Source: Chthoniobacterales bacterium | GTDB lineage: Bacteria > Verrucomicrobiota > Verrucomicrobiia > Chthoniobacterales > UBA10450 | Assembly (NCBI GenBank): GCA_013695925.1 | Contig: JACCZO010000347.1 | Coordinates: 1-12,666, forward strand | Reading direction: 5' to 3' | Length of the DNA stretch: 12,666 bases | Shown: positions 1 through 7,330 of the stretch, one piece after another | Numbering within the stretch: the first letter of the stretch is position 1 | How the letters are laid out: each line of letters starts with the position of its first letter | Position numbers and translations under genes: made by a program | The notes under the pieces: generated by a model | What the model was told of the DNA's origin: nothing | Databases searched by the model: none | What the model saw: only the letters and a program-made list of their open reading frames with translations

Positions 1-388
1 TCCGCGCGCTTTTCCCGCAGGACGCCGCGAGCGACCAGCCCGGCTTCGATATTTTTTCGAACCGTGAGCCAGGGGAAAAGGCTCGGGTCCTGAAAGACCA
101 GGCCGCGCTCGGCGCTCGGCGCCGTGATCGGCTCCGCTCCCACCGACACTTCACCGGTCGTCGCCGCATGCAGGCCGGCGATCATGCGCAGCAGCGTTGA
201 TTTGCCGCAACCGCTGGGCCCGACGATCGAGACCAATTCGCCGGCTGCGACGGAAAGCGAAACATCATCCAAGGCCAGCGCCCCGGGCGTGATGCCGCCA
301 TCGGGAGAATCAAACGTTTCGTGACATGTCGCACCCTGACGGATGCGGCCTCGTCCAATTCCGAATAAGCAACGTTGAGTTTTACCAT
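1..388 (-). CDS. ABC importer ATPase, nitrate/sulfonate/taurine type (partial, apparent frameshift)
   Basis: This is the nucleotide-binding subunit of the importer encoded just upstream on the same strand; it would hydrolyse ATP on the cytoplasmic side to drive uptake. About 129 codons are visible and the C-terminal half lies beyond the left edge. The Walker A motif GPSGCGKST is encoded near 190-220, and the Q-loop region FQDPSLFPW, typical of SsuB/TauB/NrtD proteins, near 70-100. The ATG at 386-388 overlaps the permease stop (ATGGTAA). From it the reading gives MVKLNVAYSELDEAASVRVRHVTKR and then leaves frame. Adding one base in the T run at about 312-315 restores KRFDSPDGG followed by ALDDVSLSVAAGE, which is normal ABC sequence. 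The gene is therefore frameshifted, or the assembly lost one base. A GTG start in the downstream frame, inside the permease end, could also avoid the break, but its N-terminus would not look like an ABC protein. Confidence 0.85.
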
Positions 389-1425
389 TTGATGACACCT
401 TTCTGCCAAACCAGGACGCGGTCCCGCACCTTGAAAAGCACCGTCATGATGGTCGAGAAGAAGGCCGCCATGATAACCAGTGCGCCATAGACTTTGCCGT
501 ATTCGGCCCAGCCCTGGGCCCAGGAGAGATACCAGCCGAGACCAGATTTGACGCCCACCGTCTCCGCCACGACCAGCGTGAGGAAAGACGTTCCCAGCCC
601 CATGAAGAGACCGAGGAAGATGTTGGGCAACGCCGCCGGGATGGCGACGCGAAAGATCAGGTAAGCCCGGCCCGCGCCGAGGGTGCGCGCGACGTCGAGA
701 TAAGAAGTGCGGGTGTTGGCGATGCCCGAAGCAGTCAGCATCGTGACCGGAAACCAGACCGCCAAAGCCACCAATCCCATCGCGGAAAAGAGCGCGGAAG
801 GCGCTACGACCATCGCGAGCGGAATCCAGGCAGTCGCCGGGATGGGGCCGATGATTTTCAAGACGGGCATTCCCCAGTAACGCGCATGTGGAAACCAGCC
901 GATCGTCACCCCGGGGATGAGAGCCAAAGTCGTCCCGATCGCATAACCACTGAAGAGCAGGAGAAGCGAGTGCCACGTGCTGTCGAAAATCAATCCGCGA
1001 TCGTTTACGAGAGCGGCCGCCACTGCTTCCGGCCCGGGGAAATAGGGGAGCGGCATCCATCCGAGGCAGTAGGTCACGAGTTCCCAAATCCCGAGCACGG
1101 TGAGCGACGCCCCCAAGATCGGACACATCTGCCGCATCCACTTGCGCAATCCCTCGAGGAAGGGATAGAGCGCGGCCCCGATGAGCCCGAGCCCCAGGGC
1201 AGTGAAGAGGAGAATCGGGTAGTAATTCGTGAGGGGCACTTCTTCGATCTTTGGAACGAAATAGTGGATCAGGAGCGCGATTCCGGCCCCCGTGGGGACG
1301 ACGAGGAGGGTTTGAGGCCGCATGCGTCTCCTTGTGACCGCGGCGGTGGGCAGCGTCATGGCGGGCTGCGGCGTGGCTGGGACGGCAACAACCGGCGCTA
1401 CAGTGGGTTCAATGGTTGTATTCAT
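382..1425 (-). CDS. ABC importer permease, nitrate/sulfonate/taurine type (SsuC/TauC-like)
   Basis: Inner-membrane channel subunit of the importer, 347 residues. The C-terminal two thirds (from about residue 105) is a BPD_transp_1 fold with several hydrophobic segments. The cytoplasmic EAA loop lies at about 244-268 (DVARTLGAGRAYLIFRVAIP) and would contact the ATPase. Family members are usually about 250-280 residues. This one has an extra N-terminus: a Pro/Ala/Thr-rich stretch (1-30), then two more hydrophobic segments (about 38-57 and 68-90). The start ATG overlaps the binding-protein stop as ATGA (1422-1425), and its own stop overlaps the ATPase start, so the three genes form one tightly coupled operon. 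The class is clear. The substrate cannot be read from the sequence. Confidence 0.9.
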   Translation of the reverse strand: MNTTIEPTVAPVVAVPATPQPAMTLPTAAVTRRRMRPQTLLVVPTGAGIALLIHYFVPKIEEVPLTNYYPILLFTALGLGLIGAALYPFLEGLRKWMRQMCPILGASLTVLGIWELVTYCLGWMPLPYFPGPEAVAAALVNDRGLIFDSTWHSLLLLFSGYAIGTTLALIPGVTIGWFPHARYWGMPVLKIIGPIPATAWIPLAMVVAPSALFSAMGLVALAVWFPVTMLTASGIANTRTSYLDVARTLGAGRAYLIFRVAIPAALPNIFLGLFMGLGTSFLTLVVAETVGVKSGLGWYLSWAQGWAEYGKVYGALVIMAAFFSTIMTVLFKVRDRVLVWQKGVIKW

Positions 1426-2639
1426 TGTTTGGTGACTAGGTTTTTCTTCAGACGATCCTTCGCATCCGGGTCGGCCAGGTTTGGCGCGGCCTGATCGGGT
1501 TGGTCGTATATTTCCCGGGCGCAGCAGTCGGATTGCGGCCCATGGAGGAGTAGTTCTGCGATAAGCTTGAGCTCCTGGTCGCGATCAACCTGGCCGCCGG
1601 GGACCGTTTCGACCTTGACCGTCTTGATCCAGTCGTCGGTCACGCCATCAAGATGCCGAAACGCCTTCTTCGCCAACGCGTCGGTGTCCGTGGTCGGCGC
1701 AAGCATCTTCGCCTCCTTCATCTCTTTCGCGGCGGTATAGAGGCTCTGCTCGGCGAGCGCGACCGAGGGAATATATTTCAGGCGGCTCAGCGCGACGGTG
1801 TTCAGTTCGACCGTGGAAGCGAGGTACTTCTTCTCCACCGCCATTTGTGCCGCCGCCCTGGGGTTTTGCTGCACCCACACGGTTGCCCTCAGAATCGCCC
1901 TCGTCGCCCGCGCCGCGGTGTCCGGGTTGGCGTCGATCCATTTGCCGTTGGCGATAATTTCACAGCAGTACTCGTTCGCGTAGGCCCCATCGGTGGCTTG
2001 GTCCATCCCGGGGATATTTCTCGCCCTCCCGTCTGCGATGAGGAGTGTCCCGATGGGCTCGGCATTGGCCACCGCGTCGACTTCGCCTTTAGTCAAAGCC
2101 AATCCCAGCTCGCCGGCCGGGAAAACCTTCCACTCGATCTCCGTGCTCGGATCCACCCCATTGGCGCCGAGGACACGATTAGCGAAGACGAACGGCGGCG
2201 TGCCCATTCCCGGAACCCCGATCCGTTTCCCTTTTAAATCCTGGATCTTTTTGATCGGACTGTTCACGCCCGTTTGCACCCGCAGACAACCGGTGTGCAC
2301 TCCGCCGAGGAAACGCACATTCAGGCCCTGTTCGATCGGCTTCAGGAAATACATCGTGAGGTGATGGGTGATGTCGTAGCTGCCGAGCGCCAGGTTGTCT
2401 TTGTAGGCTGCCCAGCTGCATTTCACCAATTCAGGCTCCAGGCCTTCCTCCTTGAAAAAGCCTTTCTCGTAAGCGGTGTAGAGCGGCGCCTCGCAGGTCA
2501 GACCGATGTAGCCGATTTTCACCTTCTTCGAATTCACCACCTCCGTGGTGGTGGTCTTTTTGCCGCAGCCCGTCAGCCACGGAACCATGCATAATAGCGG
2601 GGCGCAGACAGCCAGACTAACGAGAGTCTTCATTTTCAT
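1422..2639 (-). CDS. ABC importer substrate-binding lipoprotein (NMT1/SsuA/NrtA-like), cysteine-rich
   Basis: Periplasmic solute-binding protein of the importer, 405 residues. It starts with a lipoprotein signal peptide: KMK, a hydrophobic stretch, then the lipobox LTGC with lipidated Cys25. The mature part begins KVKIGYIGLTCEAPLYTAYE and continues with KGFFKEEGLE and LKGKRIGVPG, which is the usual layout of nitrate/taurine/sulfonate binding proteins. Seven further cysteines are present, at residues 49, 74, 118, 225, 226, 372 and 373, including two CC pairs; this is unusual for a protein exposed to an oxidising compartment. A charged C-terminal tail (about 368-405) extends past the expected fold. 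An AAGGA Shine-Dalgarno (2650-2654 on the complement) precedes the start by about 10 bases. It is the first gene of the operon, divergent from a LysR-type regulator. The ligand is unknown. Confidence 0.9.
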   Translation of the reverse strand: MKMKTLVSLAVCAPLLCMVPWLTGCGKKTTTTEVVNSKKVKIGYIGLTCEAPLYTAYEKGFFKEEGLEPELVKCSWAAYKDNLALGSYDITHHLTMYFLKPIEQGLNVRFLGGVHTGCLRVQTGVNSPIKKIQDLKGKRIGVPGMGTPPFVFANRVLGANGVDPSTEIEWKVFPAGELGLALTKGEVDAVANAEPIGTLLIADGRARNIPGMDQATDGAYANEYCCEIIANGKWIDANPDTAARATRAILRATVWVQQNPRAAAQMAVEKKYLASTVELNTVALSRLKYIPSVALAEQSLYTAAKEMKEAKMLAPTTDTDALAKKAFRHLDGVTDDWIKTVKVETVPGGQVDRDQELKLIAELLLHGPQSDCCAREIYDQPDQAAPNLADPDAKDRLKKNLVTKQ

Positions 2640-3149
2640 ATTCTTTTATTCCTTACTGGGGTAATTGGACGCGGGTTAACCGACATTGATCGGAATTCTC
2701 CGGCGGCCCGCTCGACCGCTGGGGCTGTTCGATGCCGGGAGGCGATTAGAGAAATCAGGCACCCCCGCCTGCCTCACGCGCAGATTCTGCATGCAGTTAA
2801 CGTTCGTAGTTCTCTGCACGCGGACCGCGGCGCCATCCGCGAGGGGCGATGCGACTTCGGCGTGCTGGATGCGATAAGGTTTCACGAGATTTGAAGCTAA
2901 AAAGAGAGTCCAACGGAGGCGGCCTGGCTCATTAGAGAACAATTATTCCTGGTTATTTCGCCGATCGCGAAGCGAGGCCGGCGCCAGCAAACCAGCAACT
3001 TTTGAACCACAAAGTTTCATTAATGGAAAGATTGATGAGACCGATTACTGGTTTTAACTATAAGCAGATCAGCAGAACTTATGGGAGAAAAATTTCGCAA
3101 TTTTTTTGCAGCGTTGCCAGAAGCGGCTTCTCTCGGCAATCTGCAGAGG
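2640..3149. promoter_or_regulatory. Divergent intergenic region between the importer operon and the LysR gene
   Basis: About 500 bp with no gene I can support; the open frames here have no recognisable protein features. It must hold the promoters of both divergent units. Candidate elements are a perfect palindrome CTGCATGCAG at 2787-2796, overlapping GTTAAC and AACGTT at 2796-2804, and an inverted repeat CGCGGA-N11-TCCGCG at 2819-2841. The part from about 2870 to 3110 is clearly AT-richer. A weak sigma70-like promoter for lysR could be TTGATG (3032-3037), 17 bases, then TAACTA (3055-3060). LysR proteins commonly bind such shared spacers, but no operator here is proven. Confidence 0.45.
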
Positions 3150-4166
3150 ATGACGCACGATCCCGTCGAGATTCGACATTTGCGCTACTTCCTCGCCGTA
3201 GCGGAGGCGGGCAGCTTCAGTCGGGCCGCCAACCGGCTCTCCATTTCACAGCCCAATATTTCGCAGCAGATGCGCGACCTCGAGGTGACCCTGCGCGTCG
3301 ACCTTTTTCAACGTCACGGGAAACGGATTCTTCTCACTCCCGCCGGCAAGATCCTGGAGACACGTGCCCGCTCGATTTTGCGAGAGCTCGAAAGCTTCCT
3401 CCAAGAGCTCAGCACTGAACCGGGGGAGATTCCCGGCGCCCTTCACCTCGGCGTGGTGCCAATTCTAAACGTTGCCTTCATGCCTCTGTTGCTCGGCGAT
3501 TTCGCCGCCTTGCATCCCGGCGTTCGTCTGACGGTGGAGGAAATTTCCTCGACCGAGATCGAGACCGCGCTCGAAGAAGGACGGATGGATGTCGGCCTCG
3601 GATTTCTCACCCGCCACTCACCCAACCTGCACTACGAGCGACTCTGCACTGACCAATTCGCCCTCATCGTGCACCGCGGTCACAAGTGGGCGCGCCGACG
3701 GACGGTCAATGTCTCCGAACTGCACCAGGCGCGCGTCCTTCAACTCCCCGACACCTTCGTCATGCGCCGGATGTCAGACGCGATCTGCCGCGAGCACCAG
3801 GTCCGCCCGCGCAACGTCGCGGAGATCAACTCCATCGAGACTCTCCTGCGTTCACTGGCCCCGCTCGACGCCGCGGCGTTGATGCCGAAGATCGCACTGC
3901 GTGGCACGACGGAACTCACCGCTATTCGCCTCAAAGGAAAAAATCTCGCGCTCGAAATCGGCCTTCTCCGGCTCATTGGCTCGAGCGCGAGCGACGTGGT
4001 GAGCGAGTTTGCGAAACTCGCCCGCGCCACCATCCCGAAAATCGTCGGGGTTAGGCGGCGGCGGCGCTCGCAGCAAAGCGAGACATTTCACGCGGCTCCA
4101 CCCCGCGCAAAAAAACGCGCAGCAAATCCCAAGCGGCGTGGAGTGACAGCCTCGAGTGGTCGTTAG
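3150..4166 (+). CDS. LysR-type transcriptional regulator
   Basis: DNA-binding regulator, probably of the divergent importer operon. The N-terminal winged helix-turn-helix occupies about residues 7-66; it contains IRHLRYFLAVAEAGSFSRAA, then LSISQPNISQQMRDLE. A substrate-binding-like effector domain runs from about 97 to 300 (LHLGVVPILNVAFMPLLLGD, EGRMDVGLGF). I chose the ATG at 3150 because family members start a few residues before the HTH. An in-frame ATG at 3081 would add 23 residues (361 in total). Neither start has a well-placed Shine-Dalgarno. The C-terminal 40 or so residues form a very basic tail (RRRRRS, AKKRAANPKRR) beyond the normal LysR end. The TAG stop lies inside a copy of the dispersed motif TCGTTAGGC (4160-4168). 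Confidence 0.9.
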   Translation: MTHDPVEIRHLRYFLAVAEAGSFSRAANRLSISQPNISQQMRDLEVTLRVDLFQRHGKRILLTPAGKILETRARSILRELESFLQELSTEPGEIPGALHLGVVPILNVAFMPLLLGDFAALHPGVRLTVEEISSTEIETALEEGRMDVGLGFLTRHSPNLHYERLCTDQFALIVHRGHKWARRRTVNVSELHQARVLQLPDTFVMRRMSDAICREHQVRPRNVAEINSIETLLRSLAPLDAAALMPKIALRGTTELTAIRLKGKNLALEIGLLRLIGSSASDVVSEFAKLARATIPKIVGVRRRRRSQQSETFHAAPPRAKKRAANPKRRGVTASSGR

Positions 4167-4238
4167 GCTGGAGACATGAAAACACCGGACGCAGGGAAGC
4201 CAGGCGGTCGGATCAGCAGCTCAACCACCTAACGAACC

Positions 4239-4325
4239 ATGGATTATCTAGTCGTTTTTCTGGCCGCCTCCTTCATCGCGAGCGTCGCACTGGTCGTCGG
4301 CCGGATTGTTTTTCGAAGCGAGTAA
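4239..4325 (+). CDS. Possible 28-residue single-pass membrane peptide
   Basis: The frame reads MDYLVVFLAASFIASVALVV followed by GRIVFRSE and a TAA stop. It is one hydrophobic segment (about 3-22) with a positively charged end, the layout of small membrane proteins. There is no Shine-Dalgarno. A dispersed-motif copy CCTAACGA ends three bases before the ATG, exactly as it does before the P1B ATPase start at 6795. Its size recalls KdpF, but no kdp genes are nearby and I do not assign that. It is in the same frame as the next gene, separated by one stop codon. It may be a chance frame. Confidence 0.35.
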   Translation: MDYLVVFLAASFIASVALVVGRIVFRSE

Positions 4326-4370
4326 TCTGCTCGCGGCGGTCGGCGGAGTGCGCCATGCTCACGCTTCCCG

Positions 4371-4949
4371 GTGCGCACACCAAAACCTTCGCCTGATCGC
4401 GGCGCCGATTTCGCCTTGCGCGCCGACGAGTTCGTCGTTGTCGCCGGCGAACCGGCCAATTTCCAGGTCGAGGCAGACAGCGATCCGCTCAAAATCGATC
4501 ACGTTTGGATCACCATCCGGGCCGGGCGCTTTGGGCGGGTCCGCATTTCCATCAGCACCTGGTCGCTCAAGCACGCGGCGGACGGGTTCGACCCGCGGAT
4601 GCGCGTCGGCGTGCTTGCCGCGCCCTGGTATGAATTACCGGAGAGCGGCGTTTTTCCCGCCGGCTTTCTTGATTACAGGGAGCTGGAACGTGCGCACTCC
4701 ATTCTCTATCAGGAAACGGAACGGCCAGCCCTGGAAAATTTGCTCCACGCCAAAACGGAGCGGGCAATTTGCGTGGAAGCGTGGGGCGCCCTTTACCTGC
4801 GCGACCGGCTCGGGATTCATCAGGTCCACAGCCGCCGCGCCAGTTGCAGCGTGCGGAGCGATCACGTCGGGCGCGACGGCGCGGTCCGCTTTTATTTTCC
4901 CGGCGGGACGGCGGAGATAATTCTCTTCAAATACTGCGGTCAGGCCTGA
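4371..4949 (+). CDS. Hypothetical protein, 192 residues
   Basis: I do not recognise this protein. No ATG exists in this frame after the in-frame stop at 4323-4325, so the start must be the GTG at 4371. There is no signal peptide or membrane segment. The N-terminal part looks like beta-strands (DEFVVVAGEPANFQVEA, IDHVWITIRAG, VRISISTWSL). The middle is richer in aromatic and acidic residues (APWYELPESGVF, FLDYRELERAHSILYQ). The end is again strand-like (DGAVRFYFPGGTAEIILFKY). Regular third-position GC supports coding. It ends tail to tail with the P1B ATPase gene, overlapping it by 23 bases. Confidence 0.65.
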   Translation: MRTPKPSPDRGADFALRADEFVVVAGEPANFQVEADSDPLKIDHVWITIRAGRFGRVRISISTWSLKHAADGFDPRMRVGVLAAPWYELPESGVFPAGFLDYRELERAHSILYQETERPALENLLHAKTERAICVEAWGALYLRDRLGIHQVHSRRASCSVRSDHVGRDGAVRFYFPGGTAEIILFKYCGQA

Positions 4950-6795
4950 TCCGCAGCAGGCGCAGCCCGTTCAAGACAACGACCACGGTACTGCCTTCGT
5001 GGCCGACCACCCCGAGCGAGAGCTTGATCTTTTGCGCGAGGGCAAAGCCGACCAGGACCGCGACTGTGCCTAACGAAATAAAGAGATTCTGCCGGATGAT
5101 GCGCCGGGCGCGCCGGCTCAGGCGCAGAGCGGTCGGCACGTTCTCAATCCGGTCGTGCATCAGGATCACGTCGGCCTGGGCCAGGGCGGCATCGGAACCG
5201 CGCGCGCCCATCCCGAGCCCGACATCGGCTGCGATCAGGCTCGGTGCATCATTGATCCCATCGCCCACCATCGCGACCGTTTTGCCTTCCTGCCGCCAGC
5301 GATGAATCCATTGCAGCTTTTCGTTAGGCGTAAGATCGGCGTGCACTTCCTCGATCCCGGCCGCGCGCGCCACCATCTCGGCCGCTGCGGCTCGATCGCC
5401 TGAGACCAGCGCGACGGAATTGCCCGCGCGCTGGAGCGCGGCGATCACTGCCGGAGTGTCAGGCCGGAGCCGGTCGCGCAGGTAAATCACACCGAGCAAG
5501 ACGTCCCGCGCGACCCACACCTCCGCTTCCGCGCCGCTCGAGGAAAAACCGGTTACCTCGAATCCGCGTTCTTCCATCAGGCGCCGGCTTCCGACCGCGA
5601 CCAGCCCGGGAGCGGTGCGCGCTTCCATGCCAAAGCCCGGAATGTTGGTGACATCGCTCGTTGCAACCGGCGCCAGGCCGCGCCGGGTAGCTTCCCGGAC
5701 GACGGCGCGGGAGAGAGGATGGGTCGAGTTCTGCGCGACTGCGGCGGCGGCTGCGAGGGTTTCTTCCACGGTCGTTAGGCCGGCAGTTTCGATTCGCGCC
5801 ACCTCCAGCTCGCCGGTCGTGAGGGTGCCGGTTTTGTCGAAGGCGAAATGGTTCACTCCCGCGAGCGTTTCCACCGCCACCCCGCCGCGGAAAAGAATGC
5901 CGTTGCGCGCGCCGGCCGCGATCGCGACCAGGATGGCGGATGGAATCGAGAGGACGAGCGCGCAGGGGGAAGCGACCACGAGGAGCGTCATCATGTGATA
6001 GACGGCGAGGGCAAAAGTCTCGCGACTCCAGAAGAGCAGCCAGGCGAGGAAAACAACACTCCCCGCCAGAATCGCCACCGTGTAATAGCGCGTAAAAGTG
6101 TCGGTGAAGCGTTGTGCCGGCGCCTTCTGCTCGCGCGCGCTTTCGATGAGTTCGATGATCCGCTGCACCGCGCTTTCGCTCGGCAGGCGCAGGACCCGCA
6201 TCACGGCCCGGCCTTCCAGGTTCATCGTTCCGCCGCTCACCGGATCGCCGGTCCGCTTTGAAACCGGCAGGGCCTCACCCGTGAGCGCCGATTCATCGGC
6301 CGAGGTTGCGCCCTCCGTAATTTCGCCATCGACCGGAAAAAGCTCGCCCGGTTTGACCAGCAGCTCGTCATCGATACCTAACGATTCGGTTGAGACCTCA
6401 ACCCATTCGCCCTTTTCGCGGCGGCAGGCGGTTTCCGGGGCGGCCCGGAGAAGCGAACCGATCGTCTCCTCGGTCCGATAATTGGCGAAGCGCTCGAGCG
6501 CGTTGCTAAGTGAGAAAAGGAAGAGCAGCGTGGCGCCTTCCACCCAGGCGCCGATCCCGGCCGCTCCGAGCGCGACCACAATCATGAGGAGATTGATGTC
6601 GAAAACGCCGCGGCGCAGCTCGCCCGCCAGATCGCGCGTCGCAAACCAGCCGCCGCTCAAATAAGCGGCGATGAAAAACGGAAGCGCTCCTGGCGCCGGG
6701 AGGCCGAACCTGGGCCAGAGAAAGCCACCCAGCGTACACGCTCCACAGAAGCCTGCGCCGGCGAGCATTTTCCGGTGCTGTGGTTGACCCTTCAT
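4927..6795 (-). CDS. P1B-type heavy-metal-exporting ATPase, P1B-4-like (SPC/HEGST)
   Basis: Inner-membrane ATP-driven metal pump, 622 residues. The actuator domain has TGE at 172-174. Transmembrane helix 6 has the metal-site motif SPC (276-278). The phosphorylation motif DKTGT has Asp320, HP is at 359-360, the hinge GDGINDAP at 511-518, and the penultimate helix has HEGST (599-603) followed by NGLRLL. SPC plus HEG(G/S)T defines the P1B-4 group, known for Co2+, Zn2+, Ni2+ or Fe2+ export. As usual in that group there is no N-terminal CxxC metal-binding domain. It is the last gene of a minus-strand cluster after the cyclic-nucleotide-binding protein (37-base gap). No Shine-Dalgarno is seen; a motif copy sits three bases before the ATG. 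Four motif copies lie inside the gene. The exact metal is not determined. Confidence 0.93.
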   Translation of the reverse strand: MKGQPQHRKMLAGAGFCGACTLGGFLWPRFGLPAPGALPFFIAAYLSGGWFATRDLAGELRRGVFDINLLMIVVALGAAGIGAWVEGATLLFLFSLSNALERFANYRTEETIGSLLRAAPETACRREKGEWVEVSTESLGIDDELLVKPGELFPVDGEITEGATSADESALTGEALPVSKRTGDPVSGGTMNLEGRAVMRVLRLPSESAVQRIIELIESAREQKAPAQRFTDTFTRYYTVAILAGSVVFLAWLLFWSRETFALAVYHMMTLLVVASPCALVLSIPSAILVAIAAGARNGILFRGGVAVETLAGVNHFAFDKTGTLTTGELEVARIETAGLTTVEETLAAAAAVAQNSTHPLSRAVVREATRRGLAPVATSDVTNIPGFGMEARTAPGLVAVGSRRLMEERGFEVTGFSSSGAEAEVWVARDVLLGVIYLRDRLRPDTPAVIAALQRAGNSVALVSGDRAAAAEMVARAAGIEEVHADLTPNEKLQWIHRWRQEGKTVAMVGDGINDAPSLIAADVGLGMGARGSDAALAQADVILMHDRIENVPTALRLSRRARRIIRQNLFISLGTVAVLVGFALAQKIKLSLGVVGHEGSTVVVVLNGLRLLRIRPDRSI

Positions 6796-6832
6796 CGTTC
6801 GTTAGGCCAGGAACGCCCGCCGCTCCCGCCGT

Positions 6833-7330
6833 TCAAGTGGAAGTCTGCCCCGCTTCCCGGTGCCCGTGCAAGAGCCTGAGGCGCGCGTTTTGCAGGCGCT
6901 CGATCATGACCAGGCTCATTCTTTTGAAAAGTTTGTAGCCTAACGATGGCTCGCGCTCGCAATATTCGCGCAGGATCGTGCCGTAGAAGAAGATCGCTTC
7001 CGTCGCCTCGGTAGCACGTGCATCGAAGTGCCAGACGTAAGGTGGAAAGAGCCATGACCAGCCGATCAGTTTGCCGGGCCCGACTTTCTCCACGACCATC
7101 GGCTCCACTTCCGAGTCGGCCGCCTCGAGCACGACTTCACCCTCCTCGATGAGATAAAAGCGGTTCGCGAATTCGCCCTGACGAAACAGATATTCTCCAG
7201 CCGCGAAATGCGTCGCCAGCGCGCAATCAGCGAGGAGTTTGCTCTGATGCGGTCGCCGTCCGGCCAGAAATGGATGTAGCGCTTCCCGGGTCTCGAGCGG
7301 CTCGCGTTCCAGTTCAGATTTCAATTTCAT
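6833..7330 (-). CDS. Cyclic-nucleotide-binding-domain protein without HTH (Crp-like sensor domain)
   Basis: Soluble protein of 165 residues made of one cNMP-binding beta-roll (about 18-118): FAAGEYLFRQGEFANRFYLI, EEGEVVLEA, and a phosphate-cassette region GPGKLIGWSWLFPPYVWHFDAR. The Arg-Ser pair that holds cAMP in Crp is not evident; WHFDARA stands in its place, so ligand binding is uncertain. The C-terminal helix (about 120-155) is long, but no helix-turn-helix follows, so it is probably not a DNA-binding regulator. The ATG overlaps the TGA of the universal stress protein gene (7327-7330), giving translational coupling. A longer open frame to 7810 in the same phase exists only because of frameshifts in the upstream gene. 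It lies just before the metal ATPase and may tune it; that is inference. Confidence 0.85.
   Translation of the reverse strand: MKLKSELEREPLETREALHPFLAGRRPHQSKLLADCALATHFAAGEYLFRQGEFANRFYLIEEGEVVLEAADSEVEPMVVEKVGPGKLIGWSWLFPPYVWHFDARATEATEAIFFYGTILREYCEREPSLGYKLFKRMSLVMIERLQNARLRLLHGHREAGQTST

Noticed and set aside
886..1494. 202-codon plus-strand open frame across the permease gene
   Set aside because: Charged low-complexity translation, antisense to a clear permease with an EAA loop.
4176..4232. 18-codon frame before the membrane peptide (MKTPDAGKPGG...)
   Set aside because: Too short, no start signal and no conserved character; its stop is simply the TAA within the dispersed motif.
4239..4325. 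KdpF identity for the small membrane peptide
   Set aside because: Only size and hydrophobicity agree; no kdpA, kdpB or kdpC is nearby.
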